DNA of 64,000 nt from JAEUSE01 sp964648985 (GCA_964648985.1 CAZYMS010000006.1:1-64000); one strand, 5' to 3'; shown: positions 40,973 to 48,588, counted from the first letter of the stretch. Numbers and translations are program-made. The notes: a model not told the origin generated them from the letters alone.

Positions 40973-41581
40973 ATGAGACATACAGGACCATCAGGAAAAA
41001 GAGCGCGCAGACTTGGCCAGGCATTCACTGAGAAGCAGGCAAAGGTTTTGCGCAGGCGTACTGGCCAACCAGGCCAACACGCGGATTCTCGCGGCAGGCT
41101 TTCCGAATTCGGCATCCAGCTGAAGGAAAAGCAGAAAGCGAAGTTTGCCTACGGTGTTTTGGAAAAGCAGTTCTTTAATTACTTCAAAAAAGCACAGACT
41201 CAACCAGGGGTAACCGGTACCAACTTGCTGAAGCTTTTAGAGCAACGACTCGACAATGTCGTGTACCGCCTTGGGTTTGCTGAGACTCGTGCTCAGGCCC
41301 GCCAGCTCGTTTCTCATGGATTCTTCCAGGTCAACGGACGTAAGGTGACTATTCCATCTATATCTGTACGCGTTGGTGATACTATTTCAGTCGGAAGCAC
41401 CAAAGCAAAGACGAAGTATATGCAAACAGTAAAGGATAAGATGAAGGCTACCACTCCTCCTGATTGGCTAGATTTACAACTTACCGACCTTAAGGCGAAA
41501 GTATTGAGCCAACCTACGACAGATGATATGGATAAGGCCATCAATACTCAGCTCATTATTGAACACTATAGTCGCATTTAA
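40973..41581 (+). CDS. rpsD: 30S ribosomal protein S4
   Basis: The 202-residue product has the S4 core (GVLEKQFFNYFKKAQTQPG, RLDNVVYRLGFAETRAQARQLVSHG with the S4 RNA-binding loop). S4 nucleates 30S assembly on the 5' domain of 16S rRNA and is an antiterminator and repressor in many bacteria. The N-terminus lacks the four-Cys zinc motif, so it is the C- form. The start lies after a family-F spacer repeat without an SD. Confidence 0.97.
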   Translation: MRHTGPSGKRARRLGQAFTEKQAKVLRRRTGQPGQHADSRGRLSEFGIQLKEKQKAKFAYGVLEKQFFNYFKKAQTQPGVTGTNLLKLLEQRLDNVVYRLGFAETRAQARQLVSHGFFQVNGRKVTIPSISVRVGDTISVGSTKAKTKYMQTVKDKMKATTPPDWLDLQLTDLKAKVLSQPTTDDMDKAINTQLIIEHYSRI

Positions 41582-41586
41582 TTTTT

Positions 41587-41656
41587 AGCATTTGACAATT
41601 AATAAGTTACATTTGACTTCCAGAATTCGGGTAGATAGTCACATGTCAAATGTCAA
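41587..41656. repeat. Spacer inverted repeat, family E (CATTTGACA)
   Basis: Left GCATTTGACAATTAATAAG and TTACATTTGAC; right GTCACATGTCAAATGTCAAA. It precedes rpoA by 13 bases. Confidence 0.75.
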
Positions 41657-41669
41657 AGGTGTATAACCT

Positions 41670-42617
41670 ATGGAAGCTCTCTCTCTTCCCAATCAAGCCA
41701 AAGTCGAAAGCCTTGGCGAAAATAAGTACGCGGTAACCTTAGAACCTTTATATCCGGGGTACGGTGTTACTGTTGGTAACGCACTTCGCCGTGTGCTCCT
41801 TTCGAGTATGCCGGGCGCTGCAGTTACTGCAGTAAAAATTCGTTTTGCGGACCACGAGTTTTCTACGGTCCCAAACGTTAAAGAAGATGTAGTGCAAATT
41901 ATTTTGCAGCTCAAACAGCTTCGCCTTAAGTGTTTTTCTGCTGAGCCAGTAAAACTCAGCCTTAAAGTAAAAGGCGAGCGCGTAGTAACAGCCGGTGACA
42001 TTGCCGGCAATGATCAAGTGGAAATAATGAATAAAGATTTGCGCTTGGCAACTCTCGACGGCAAAAACGGCGAGCTCGATATGGAGCTCACAGTAGAGCA
42101 GGGAAGAGGGTACGTTCCGGTTGAAGCTCGTGAAACCGAACGTCATGAAGTAGGCGTGCTTGCGGTAGATGCTATTTTTACTCCAGTGCGTGCAGTATTT
42201 TTTGATGTTACGAATGTTCGTGTTGGTCAGATGACTAACTTTGACAAGCTCGTTTTGAACATTGAAACCGATGGTACTATTACCGGTGGTGATGCCATAG
42301 ATATAGCTGCCCACATACTGGTTGATCACTTCAGCACTTTGTTCTCCAGCCCTGTTCCAAAGATAGAAGCAGTAGAAGAGGTTGTAAGTGTTGCTGCACC
42401 TGAAGAAGATGCAGAGGACCAGTCTGAAGATGAAGCTGCTCCAGAAAGCGATTTGGACAGTGTGAGTCTTTCTAATCGTGCTAAGAACGCCCTTATTAAA
42501 TACGGCATTACAACAGTAGAGCAGTTAAAGGCTTTGCCTACCGAAGAAGTGGAAACTATTCCGGGACTTGGTAAGAAGACTATTACTGAACTAATGATGC
42601 TATTAGGCAGAGAATAA
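41670..42617 (+). CDS. rpoA: DNA-directed RNA polymerase alpha subunit
   Basis: The N-terminal assembly domain has YAVTLEPLYPGYGVTVGNALRRVLLSSMPGAAVTAVKI and DVVQIILQLKQLRL, which drive alpha dimerisation and beta contact. A Glu/Asp-rich linker (PEEDAEDQSEDEAAPESD) joins it to the C-terminal domain, SLSNRAKNALIKYGITTVEQLKAL with a helix-hairpin-helix EVETIPGLGKKTITEL, which binds UP elements and activators. 315 residues is normal. AAAGGTG lies about nine bases upstream and could act as a weak SD. Confidence 0.98.
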   Translation: MEALSLPNQAKVESLGENKYAVTLEPLYPGYGVTVGNALRRVLLSSMPGAAVTAVKIRFADHEFSTVPNVKEDVVQIILQLKQLRLKCFSAEPVKLSLKVKGERVVTAGDIAGNDQVEIMNKDLRLATLDGKNGELDMELTVEQGRGYVPVEARETERHEVGVLAVDAIFTPVRAVFFDVTNVRVGQMTNFDKLVLNIETDGTITGGDAIDIAAHILVDHFSTLFSSPVPKIEAVEEVVSVAAPEEDAEDQSEDEAAPESDLDSVSLSNRAKNALIKYGITTVEQLKALPTEEVETIPGLGKKTITELMMLLGRE

Positions 42618-42622
42618 TTAAA

Positions 42623-42696
42623 GCGTGCAGTGCACAGTCGACAGTGGACAGATAAGATTTGTCACTAGTCACTAGCCACTAGTCACTAGTCACTAT
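42623..42696. repeat. Spacer repeat, family D (CACTAGTCACTAG), before rplQ
   Basis: The right half is a run of CACTAGT/CACTAGC units (42661-42696); the left half has GTGCAGTGCACAGTCG and ACAGTGGACAG. The block ends three bases before the rplQ ATG. Similar AGTG/CACT words form the repeat at 53184-53266. Confidence 0.75.
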
Positions 42697-42699
42697 TGT

Positions 42700-43044
42700 A
42701 TGAGACATCAGAAGAAGAAAAAATTCGGTAAAGGTATGGATCACCGCAGGAAGCTGCTGAGAAGTTTGGCTTCGTCTCTGGTGTTGCATGAACGTATTCA
42801 GACAAGCTATGCAAATGCTCGGGCTATGCGTCCGTATGTTGAGAAGCTTATTACCAAAGCTAAGACGCCTACACTTCACATTCGCCGTCAGTTGCTTGCA
42901 GGCTTGACCCGTAATGCCGCTGCTAAGACCATTGAAGTACTAGGCCCTAAGTTTATTTCCCGCCCTGGTGGGTATGTACGCTTAACCAAGTTGAACAACC
43001 CGGCAGCGGGCCTGTCTAAAGTAGTAGTAGAGCTCGTTGAATAA
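42700..43044 (+). CDS. rplQ: 50S ribosomal protein L17
   Basis: MRHQKKKKFGKGMDHRRKLLRSLASSLVLHERIQTS is the standard L17 N-terminus, followed by RPYVEKLITKAK and GGYVRLTKLNNPAAGLSKVVVELVE. L17 binds 23S rRNA near the tunnel exit. 114 residues is normal. The ATG follows a family-D repeat with no SD. Confidence 0.97.
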   Translation: MRHQKKKKFGKGMDHRRKLLRSLASSLVLHERIQTSYANARAMRPYVEKLITKAKTPTLHIRRQLLAGLTRNAAAKTIEVLGPKFISRPGGYVRLTKLNNPAAGLSKVVVELVE

Positions 43045-43049
43045 TACAT

Positions 43050-43124
43050 AGGCGTGAGCAATGAGACGTGAGGCGTGAGCCGAACAATCTCACTCACTTC
43101 TCAAGCCTCATTACTCATTTCTAA
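43050..43124. repeat. Solo GTGAG-family hairpin before rplM
   Basis: Left AGGCGTGAGCAATGAGACGT and GAGGCGTGAGCCGA; right ATCTCACTCACTTCTCAAG and CCTCATTACTCATTTCTA. The loop is about four bases. It ends four bases before the rplM ATG. Confidence 0.87.
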
Positions 43125-43128
43125 TTTT

Positions 43129-43542
43129 ATGAATCAGAAGACAACCAATACATATAAGCCGACCCGAAACTGGCATGAAATAGATGCATCAAGCAAATCG
43201 CTTGGTCGTGTCGCTACGCAAATTGCTACCTGGCTTCGCGGTAAACACAAGCGCACCTTTACACCAAATGTAGATGGTGGTGACTTTGTGGTAGTTACCA
43301 ATGTAGATAAGCTTAAGTTTACCGGCCGCAAACTAGAGCAGAAGACCTACTACCGCCATTCCGGATACCTTGGTGGTCTTAAGAAGAGTTCTCTTAAAAC
43401 GGAAGTTGTTCGCAGGCCAGAGTGGGTGCTTCGCCAGGCAGTTCGCAGTATGCTCGATGAAGTCCGTTTCCGCAAGGCAATGCTCGCTCGTATGAAAGTT
43501 GTTTCTGGCAGCGAGCATACGTATGTAATTGATAAAAAGTAA
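43129..43542 (+). CDS. rplM: 50S ribosomal protein L13
   Basis: The ATG at 43129 (MNQKTTNTYKPTRNWHEIDAS) is chosen; an earlier ATG at 43075 lies inside the hairpin arm. SKSLGRVATQIATWLRGKHKRTFTPNVDGGDFVVVTN and KTYYRHSGYLGGLK are standard L13. It is one of the early 23S-binding proteins. At 137 residues it is normal. It precedes rpsI in the usual L13-S9 pair. Confidence 0.97.
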   Translation: MNQKTTNTYKPTRNWHEIDASSKSLGRVATQIATWLRGKHKRTFTPNVDGGDFVVVTNVDKLKFTGRKLEQKTYYRHSGYLGGLKKSSLKTEVVRRPEWVLRQAVRSMLDEVRFRKAMLARMKVVSGSEHTYVIDKK

Positions 43543-43550
43543 CTAACGTA

Positions 43551-43626
43551 GACGTGAGAAATGAGTAGTGAGACGTGAGTATTAGCTCCTTTTCTCACTC
43601 CTCAAGCCTCATTACTCATTTCTAAT
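43551..43626. repeat. Solo GTGAG-family hairpin before rpsI
   Basis: Left GACGTGAGAAATGAGTAGTG and AGACGTGAGTA; right TTCTCACTCCTCAAGCCTC and ATTACTCATTTCTAA. It ends four bases before the rpsI ATG. Confidence 0.87.
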
Positions 43627-43630
43627 TTTT

Positions 43631-44215
43631 ATGGAAGAATCCAAACCTAAGAAAGTAGCAGCAAAGAAAGCAACGACGAAAGCATCGGATGCTACTGCTC
43701 CTCGTAAGCGCGCAGTAAAGAAGTCTACTACGGTAGCAGCAGAAGTTGAAAAGGCACCTGTTGCTGAGGTAACTATTGAAGTAGCGGAAGCTCCAACCCC
43801 CGTTGCTCCAAAGACTTCTGTACCATCTGGCCGCTATTTGTTCTCTACTGGCCGCCGTAAGACTGCTGTTGCCAACATTCGTTTATTCGAAGGCAAAGGG
43901 CAAAGCACGGTAAACAAGAAGCCTTTTGACACATATTTCTCTCACGGCTTTCTTCGTGACGAAGCGCTTCAGGCGTTCCGCTTTACGGGTATGGCGAATC
44001 AGTACTATTTTACAGCAACCGTAAATGGTGGTGGTATTAAGGCTCAGGCTCAGGCTGTGCGCCATGGTATTGCTCAAAGCTTAGCTACCCTGGGCGATGA
44101 GGTTCGCAAGGTGCTTAAGAAAAATGGCCTCCTTACTCGTGATGACAGAAAGAAAGAACGTAAGAAACCAGGTTTGAAGCGCGCTCGTCGTGCTCCGCAG
44201 TGGGCAAAACGCTAA
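43631..44215 (+). CDS. rpsI: 30S ribosomal protein S9
   Basis: Residues about 67-194 are standard S9: YLFSTGRRKTAVANIRLFEGKG, then GGIKAQAQAVRHGIAQSLATLG and the C-terminal KKPGLKRARRAPQWAKR whose last Arg reaches the P-site tRNA. Residues 1-66 form a Lys/Ala/Pro-rich extension (KKVAAKKATTKASDATAPRKRAVKK) not present in most S9 proteins and probably disordered. A strong terminator follows and ends the ribosomal protein run. Confidence 0.97.
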   Translation: MEESKPKKVAAKKATTKASDATAPRKRAVKKSTTVAAEVEKAPVAEVTIEVAEAPTPVAPKTSVPSGRYLFSTGRRKTAVANIRLFEGKGQSTVNKKPFDTYFSHGFLRDEALQAFRFTGMANQYYFTATVNGGGIKAQAQAVRHGIAQSLATLGDEVRKVLKKNGLLTRDDRKKERKKPGLKRARRAPQWAKR

Positions 44216-44259
44216 GCGAAGCGCAGAATTACGAAGCAAGAATCAAGAATTACAATTTT

Positions 44260-44291
44260 ACAACACCGCGCAAGCGGTGTTGTTTTTTTTA
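44260..44291 (+). terminator. Intrinsic terminator of the ribosomal protein run
   Basis: Stem ACAACACCGC/GCGGTGTTGT with a GCAA loop and a run of T (TTTTTTTT), about 50 bases after rpsI. Spacer words CAGAATTACGAAGCAAGAA (44223-44255) precede it. Confidence 0.93.
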
Positions 44292-44304
44292 AAATACATA
44301 AAAG

Positions 44305-44342
44305 AAAGAAGCCGGATCGCGTATAAGCGTTCCGACTTCTTT
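44305..44342 (-). terminator. Intrinsic terminator of the 44387 gene (minus strand)
   Basis: AAAGAAG-CGGA/TCCG-CTTCTTT with one mismatch. On the minus strand it ends in TCTTTCTTTTAT. A small GACACC-CGAA-GGTGTC hairpin lies just before it at 44349-44364. Confidence 0.8.
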
Positions 44343-44386
44343 GGTTGCGACACCCGAAGGTGTCTAGTTTGAAATTGATTGGTAGA

Positions 44387-45016
44387 TCATTGGCCGACTT
44401 TGACTGACTTCAATTCGAAATAGCCATCGCTGGGTCCGCCGGAGAGCGGTGTTGTGGTTGAAACCACATCAATGCCGCCGGTTGCGAAGGGGAAAGTCGT
44501 ACTGATAACGATGGTAAAGGGTCCGAGCCAAGTGGGAATCAGATTACCCTGCTCGATGGATCGTCCCGCAAAAGTGAGTTTCGCGTAGGGGTGAAGCTTG
44601 CGGAGGTATTGGGCATAGATGCCCGTACCGAGGTCCACTACTTCAATCTCCGCCATGATGATCGCTCCATTGCCAGAGCTAATCTCTGTTGAGGACCCAC
44701 GTGTGCCGCCAATAATGAATTCAACAGCGGTGATGGTGCCAGCTCCAGCGCGGGGAATAATTCTTGCCCTGCCAACGTTCAGGCTCCCGCCGACCGACAT
44801 GCTCGCTGTAATCTCTTGCTTCTCGATCTTTGGATTTCCCCCGCCGATGGGGAAGGTTTTCAACGTTCCGGCCTGCCAGCCGTCTTCGGCCACTTGCGGT
44901 TCGTTCACGACCACGATGGGTTGATCTTTCTCGGTTTGGGCGAAAGCGGCGTTACTGATCGTAATCAGGGCGATTGCCAAAAGAGCCAACTGGATCATTT
45001 TTTTCAAACTGTTCAT
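44387..45016 (-). CDS. Secreted protein of unknown function
   Basis: Signal peptide MNSLKKMIQLALLAIALITI...SNAAFAQ with cleavage after AFA-Q. The mature part (about 182 residues) is beta-rich with ASMSVGGSLNVGRARIIPRAG and repeated Gly/Ser/Thr turns; a FTIVISTTFPFATGG segment near the end. No family is recognised. SD GGAGGAAG lies five to six bases before the ATG. The promoter (45210-45238) is nearly perfect, so this gene should be highly expressed. Base use is GC-richer than neighbours. It is divergent from the 45773 gene. Confidence 0.8.
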   Translation of the reverse strand: MNSLKKMIQLALLAIALITISNAAFAQTEKDQPIVVVNEPQVAEDGWQAGTLKTFPIGGGNPKIEKQEITASMSVGGSLNVGRARIIPRAGAGTITAVEFIIGGTRGSSTEISSGNGAIIMAEIEVVDLGTGIYAQYLRKLHPYAKLTFAGRSIEQGNLIPTWLGPFTIVISTTFPFATGGIDVVSTTTPLSGGPSDGYFELKSVKVGQ

Positions 45017-45238
45017 TCTGTCTTCCTCCGAATTGTGCTACCTCGCAGCTGAGTGCGGGGTGCGGTTCTGTGATTGTGTTTTTGAATTTTATTGCAAGCT
45101 AGTGAGGTAGCCTGCAGAACTTAGGTGGTCTGGACTTGCATCCATTTCCTCACTGGCAGGGCACTTATTAAATGCGCTATCAGTAAGTATGGATTTATTT
45201 GATGTATATACTATACAATATATATGTGTAATTGTCAA
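45017..45238 (-). promoter_or_regulatory. Promoter and structured leader of the 44387 gene
   Basis: On the minus strand TTGACA (45233-45238), a 17-nt spacer and TATAGT (45210-45215) form a near-consensus sigma-70 promoter. RNA would start near 45203. The roughly 187-nt leader has a long-range stem GCTACCTC/GAGGTAGC enclosing about 55 bases, and ends in the SD GGAGGAAG. Confidence 0.8.
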
Positions 45239-45297
45239 TATCTATAAATCGGATTTGAACGGATCTCAATAAAAAATAGTTAAGTTGGTTCTATTTA

Positions 45298-45359
45298 AAA
45301 TAAGCCCTTTAAATAAGCTATATTTTTTTATGCCTACAAATAAGCCATTTTTATCCACA
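45298..45359. repeat. AAATAAGC direct repeats and a DnaA-box-like site
   Basis: AAATAAGCC at 45298-45306 and 45338-45346 and AAATAAGCT at 45311-45319, at spacings of 13 and 27 bases, lie in an AT-rich spacer between divergent secreted-protein genes. TTATCCACA at 45351-45359 matches the DnaA-box consensus. One box is not enough to call an origin; an operator shared by the divergent promoters is more likely. Confidence 0.5.
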
Positions 45360-45437
45360 TATACATATACTTTATATAAATGCTTATTATATTAGCCTTT
45401 TGTTGATTACCCCCAATTTATATGTATAACCATATAC

Positions 45438-45466
45438 TTGACATAAAGTAAATAATATGTTAAAAT
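45438..45466 (+). promoter_or_regulatory. Promoter of the 45773 gene
   Basis: TTGACA at 45438-45443, a 17-nt spacer and TAAAAT at 45461-45466. The start would be near 45473. Confidence 0.85.
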
Positions 45467-45472
45467 GTTTAT

Positions 45473-45772
45473 GTAAGGTTGAGATGGGAATAGAACAAAG
45501 CTTTTGCCTCCGTTGTTGGGTATGCCAGTTATCTGACTATATCCAGCAACGGGAGTAAAATCCCGAATGACAGCTCTTTAAAAAGAGAATAGAACATTTG
45601 ACCTCCGAAAGTAGTTTGGAAGTTCTTGTGAGAATGGGGTAGTGGTGAGGATAAATTTGAATATTACCTCTAGTATTCAGTTTCGTCCTCACTTCACTAA
45701 AAGCCCTGGAGCTGGCAAAGCGTCAGTTCCAATCTACCAACCTCACTTTCAGTCAACTCTAGGAGAATCCAA
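45473..45772 (+). promoter_or_regulatory. Structured 300-nt leader of the 45773 gene
   Basis: No reading frame of note. Helices: CCGTTGTTGG/CCAGCAACGG (one G-U) enclosing CAG-TTAT-CTG, then CGGGA/TCCCG, CTCTT/AAGAG, and GTGAGGA/TCCTCAC enclosing GAATA/TATTC. An SD AGGAG (45761-45765) follows. The order and density of stems suggest a regulatory or stabilising RNA leader of no class I recognise. Confidence 0.65.
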
Positions 45773-46606
45773 ATGTTCAAATTCAATGCCGTCCGCAACC
45801 TGTTTGTCATCGCTCTCGTCGCTCTTCTCTCCGCTATGACCTTTGGTCAAAATCGGGGTCGCGCTCTTCAAACCATTCACATTGGCGTAAAAGGCCAAGA
45901 TACTGGCTCGCCGGTTGTCTTCAGAGCAAATCCTGACGACGATGATAACGATGTTGTTGACGAAGCGAAGAAGACCATTTTCTGGGATATCGTCATTTAC
46001 GGCGACTATCCTGCTGGTTATCAGACTGTGTTTGGCGCCGACACTTATGCGGTGTTTGACCCCAACGCAGAAACTGCTGACCTGAGCAAGGTTATCCGGA
46101 TCGCTCCCGGCGTTCAAGTTACTTTGATCGCGACCTCCGAGGCCGCGGACATTGAAACCACAACGGCGCAACTGCGCAACAATGGCAATCCGATGGGCAC
46201 TCGCCTCCAGTTCGCCTACAAGACCTGGGGAACAACAACCATCAAGCCTCTTTCCGTTATGTATGGTGGCCAAAATCAATTCGGCCCTATCATGATGGAA
46301 ACCTACCGTGGAACGAATGGAGAAGTTCAGAAAAAAGCCTGGCAAACCGACGAACAGGGTACTGCATATGCTTGGGTCGGAGCGATTGGCGCTCAACACA
46401 AGGATATCTTTAAACCCGGTTTCTGGTACACCATGGGCAACGATGGCAAACAGTTGTTGAGCTATCAACACTGGGCGACTCGTTACCACGGTGAACGGGG
46501 CGGGAAAGTTCAGATGATCATCGAATACTATCAGCCTGCGTCATCTCGCGGTGCCGATGTGATCATCGGATGGACAACCATCCTCCGCCCACAGCCGAAG
46601 CAATAA
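45773..46606 (+). CDS. Secreted protein of unknown function
   Basis: SD AGGAG lies seven bases before the ATG. Signal peptide MFKFNAVRNLFVIALVALLS...AMTFGQ. The mature protein (about 250 residues) has an acidic DDDDNDVVDEAKKTIFWDIVIYGDYPAG segment, aromatic-rich strands and a Gly-rich end (YHGERGGKVQMIIEYYQPASSRG). No domain recognised. It is transcribed from a consensus promoter with a 300-nt structured leader and ends at a strong terminator (46685). Codon use is GC-rich compared with the glycan and ribosomal genes. Confidence 0.8.
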   Translation: MFKFNAVRNLFVIALVALLSAMTFGQNRGRALQTIHIGVKGQDTGSPVVFRANPDDDDNDVVDEAKKTIFWDIVIYGDYPAGYQTVFGADTYAVFDPNAETADLSKVIRIAPGVQVTLIATSEAADIETTTAQLRNNGNPMGTRLQFAYKTWGTTTIKPLSVMYGGQNQFGPIMMETYRGTNGEVQKKAWQTDEQGTAYAWVGAIGAQHKDIFKPGFWYTMGNDGKQLLSYQHWATRYHGERGGKVQMIIEYYQPASSRGADVIIGWTTILRPQPKQ

Positions 46607-46684
46607 TCGGCTCGTTGATCACTAACGATAAATAAGTGATACAAACCTTTAGGAGGGTTTGATAATAAGGCTTTAGCCTATACT

Positions 46685-46734
46685 GCCCTAGTGAAGTGTG
46701 TTTGCAAGACACTTCCTAGGGCTTTATTTTTTTA
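46685..46734 (+). terminator. Intrinsic terminator
   Basis: Stem GCCCTAG-GAAGTGT/ACACTTC-CTAGGGC with a single bulged T, then TTTATTTTTTT. Two small hairpins (AAACC/GGGTTT and AGGC/GCCT) lie just before it in the 3' UTR. Confidence 0.93.
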
Positions 46735-46794
46735 TAGGTTATTTAAATTATTTCATTTTTGCTTAAGAATACAGTCTTTTCTTGTTTAAAATAC

Positions 46795-46824
46795 TTGACA
46801 TATATATCTATTATATAGTATAAT
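46795..46824 (+). promoter_or_regulatory. Promoter of the 47107 gene
   Basis: TTGACA at 46795-46800, an 18-nt spacer and TATAAT at 46819-46824. The start would be near 46831. Confidence 0.88.
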
Positions 46825-46830
46825 ATTGTT

Positions 46831-47106
46831 TCAGTAGACCGCTGTTCCAGAATCCTTATTTAGCCAGATTCTTTAGGAATATAGCTAGGTAAGGAGCAGC
46901 TGGAAACTCTGACTCGGGATTACTCCCGAGATTAGACTCCCAGAAGCTCCGAATAGGCTGATAGTGCAACTGAGTACTATACAGTCAACCCCAAACCGAC
47001 TGGCCTCCTCACAAGAGTCAGTCAACCGCTCTTTCCCAATCTAGGTTTCGCGCAATTCGCGCGGATCCTCACATAAACGTTTGTTTTTCGGAGAATTAAG
47101 TACACC
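46831..47106 (+). promoter_or_regulatory. Structured 275-nt leader of the 47107 gene
   Basis: No gene in this leader. Helices include AGAAT/ATTCT, an outer GGAGC/GCTCC with CTGG/CCAG enclosing CTCGGGA-TTAC-TCCCGAG, and GCGC/GCGC near the end. A GGAG at 47090-47093 is a rather distant SD. The layout (long stem with an inner stem-loop) is like the 45473 leader, though the sequences differ. Confidence 0.65.
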
Positions 47107-48312
47107 ATGGCTAAGAAAACAAATTCTGTTTCGTTACTTTTGATTCTTGCAGTGTTAGTCAGCTCTTTCTTGAGCGTGCCGCGCACTAGCAGTGCTCAAT
47201 CGGCTACGACAACTGTTGGTAAAGTCGCACGCACGAGCGCGTGGATGCACAACAAACCGAACCCCGACGTTCGCGTCACCAACCCTGATGGGTCGTTGGC
47301 GTATGTCAATTACACAATAACGTCCGCGGATTCTCAGGCAGAATTCATCCCCGATGTTAAAGGCACACAACTCGGTGCCGGCGAGGCGGACCAGTCCGAG
47401 ATCGTCCCCGCCGAGTTGTTCAGCGAATTCTTTACTGCAGACACGGACGATACGTGTCTGTGGGATGCAACGGGTGATCTTGTCCTACCCGGCGCCATCA
47501 ATGCGCCGAGTTCAGGCGACGAAGGCGACACAGTCCGCATTTTCTTTACCCCGCGAAAGGCAAAACGCAGGATTTTACTACTGCGCGCAGTCGTTGAAAA
47601 CGGCAGACTGGTGAAGAAGTATGCCGTTCGGGGTTTGCGCTCCGTGTTTGATTCGTACCCCCAGGGCGTTCCATTCACTAAGAATGCAGGCTCTGGTATG
47701 GTCAAATTGGCGGAAACAATCTGGGTGGCCATCCCCATGGCTCCTGGGGACGATATGGTTTTTATGGATTCGGGTTCTATCCGCATCCAAGTCAATCGTG
47801 CTCCTGGAGCTTCCGGTAAGGCGGCGTGGCTCTTTGGCTACACCGTTAAAATGGCTTTCGCCTGTGATGTGCAGCCGCCGCCCGATCTCTGCGAAAAAGG
47901 CATTGGCTGGTTAACGCCAAATGAAGTCATGAACCGCTGGGATGGCTGCTGTAACTTCCCGGTCTTCATCAATTCGTCCATGTGGGTTCTCTATTCAAAC
48001 CAACGTGTGATGAACCTGCTGATGAAGGGTAATGGCTTACTGGAGCTAAAAGGCCTGGCCAAATTGCAGGCTCAGCTCGGGGCTGGATATGTCAGCCTCA
48101 ACAAGCGAGACTGTAATGGTCTTGAGTGGGCTTGTATCCTGAACGGAGATTTGGTCAGGTTGTATGGAATTCAAGAAACTTACGGACTTACGTCGGTGGG
48201 TGACTGGTTCCTGGAGACTTCCCAAATTCTCGACGACTGGCGCGCTGGTAAAGCAGTGAACATGCAGCGCGTTAATGAACTGATCATTGTGGCTAATCAG
48301 TTCATGGAATGA
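47107..48312 (+). CDS. Secreted Cys-containing protein of unknown function
   Basis: Signal peptide MAKKTNSVSLLLILAVLVSS...VPRTSSAQ. The mature part (about 370 residues) has a beta-rich first domain (SAWMHNKPNPDVRVTNPDG, then GDTVRIFFTPRKAKRR) and a C-terminal third with several cysteines (FACDVQPPPDLCEKG, WDGCCNFPV, KRDCNGLEWACILNG) that may form disulfides. No family recognised. It is the largest of three adjacent secreted unknowns, each with its own consensus promoter and terminator, so they are expressed separately. Base use is clearly GC-richer than the flanks. Confidence 0.8.
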   Translation: MAKKTNSVSLLLILAVLVSSFLSVPRTSSAQSATTTVGKVARTSAWMHNKPNPDVRVTNPDGSLAYVNYTITSADSQAEFIPDVKGTQLGAGEADQSEIVPAELFSEFFTADTDDTCLWDATGDLVLPGAINAPSSGDEGDTVRIFFTPRKAKRRILLLRAVVENGRLVKKYAVRGLRSVFDSYPQGVPFTKNAGSGMVKLAETIWVAIPMAPGDDMVFMDSGSIRIQVNRAPGASGKAAWLFGYTVKMAFACDVQPPPDLCEKGIGWLTPNEVMNRWDGCCNFPVFINSSMWVLYSNQRVMNLLMKGNGLLELKGLAKLQAQLGAGYVSLNKRDCNGLEWACILNGDLVRLYGIQETYGLTSVGDWFLETSQILDDWRAGKAVNMQRVNELIIVANQFME

Positions 48313-48407
48313 GATAATTGCCACTGAAAATAAGAAGTCGCCCGTAAGAGGTGAGTAACTACAAGGGGGTAGTATGTTTTTCTCTGCTGGATAGCCGGCA
48401 AGAGACT

Positions 48408-48447
48408 TAGCTCGTAGATGCTGATAAAGTGTCTACGAGTTTTTTTA
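48408..48447 (+). terminator. Intrinsic terminator
   Basis: Stem CTCGTAGA/TCTACGAG with a 13-nt loop and seven T. A separate stem TCTCT-GCTGG/CCGGC-AGAGA at about 48380-48405 lies in the 3' UTR. Confidence 0.92.
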
Positions 48448-48536
48448 TTGTCCTAAATATCGGCTTATAGTTCGCCGAATTTTACTAATTTAACACTTCT
48501 TTATCAAAACTTGATCTACTCTATGCTAAATTGTTT

Positions 48537-48588
48537 CCAGAGGGGACTCCTTTGGAATAATCTTCTCTGCCAGAGGAGTCCCCTCTGG
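48537..48588. repeat. Left REP hairpin
   Basis: A 19-bp stem CCAGAGGGGACTCCTTTGG/CCAGAGGAGTCCCCTCTGG with one G-U pair and a 14-nt loop, 22 bases before the RAYT gene. It shares CCAGAGGGGA with the right REP. Confidence 0.92.

Noticed and set aside
42661..42696. CRISPR array
   Set aside because: The CACTAGT units are short, directly adjacent and have no spacers, and no cas gene is present. No CRISPR array was seen anywhere in the window.
45351..45359. Chromosomal origin of replication
   Set aside because: There is only one DnaA-box-like site, and no dnaA, dnaN or rpmH is near. The AT-richness fits a divergent promoter region.
45749..46489. 246-codon minus-strand frame opposite the 45773 gene
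   Set aside because: It is the antisense shadow of a signal-peptide-bearing gene that has a promoter, SD and terminator.
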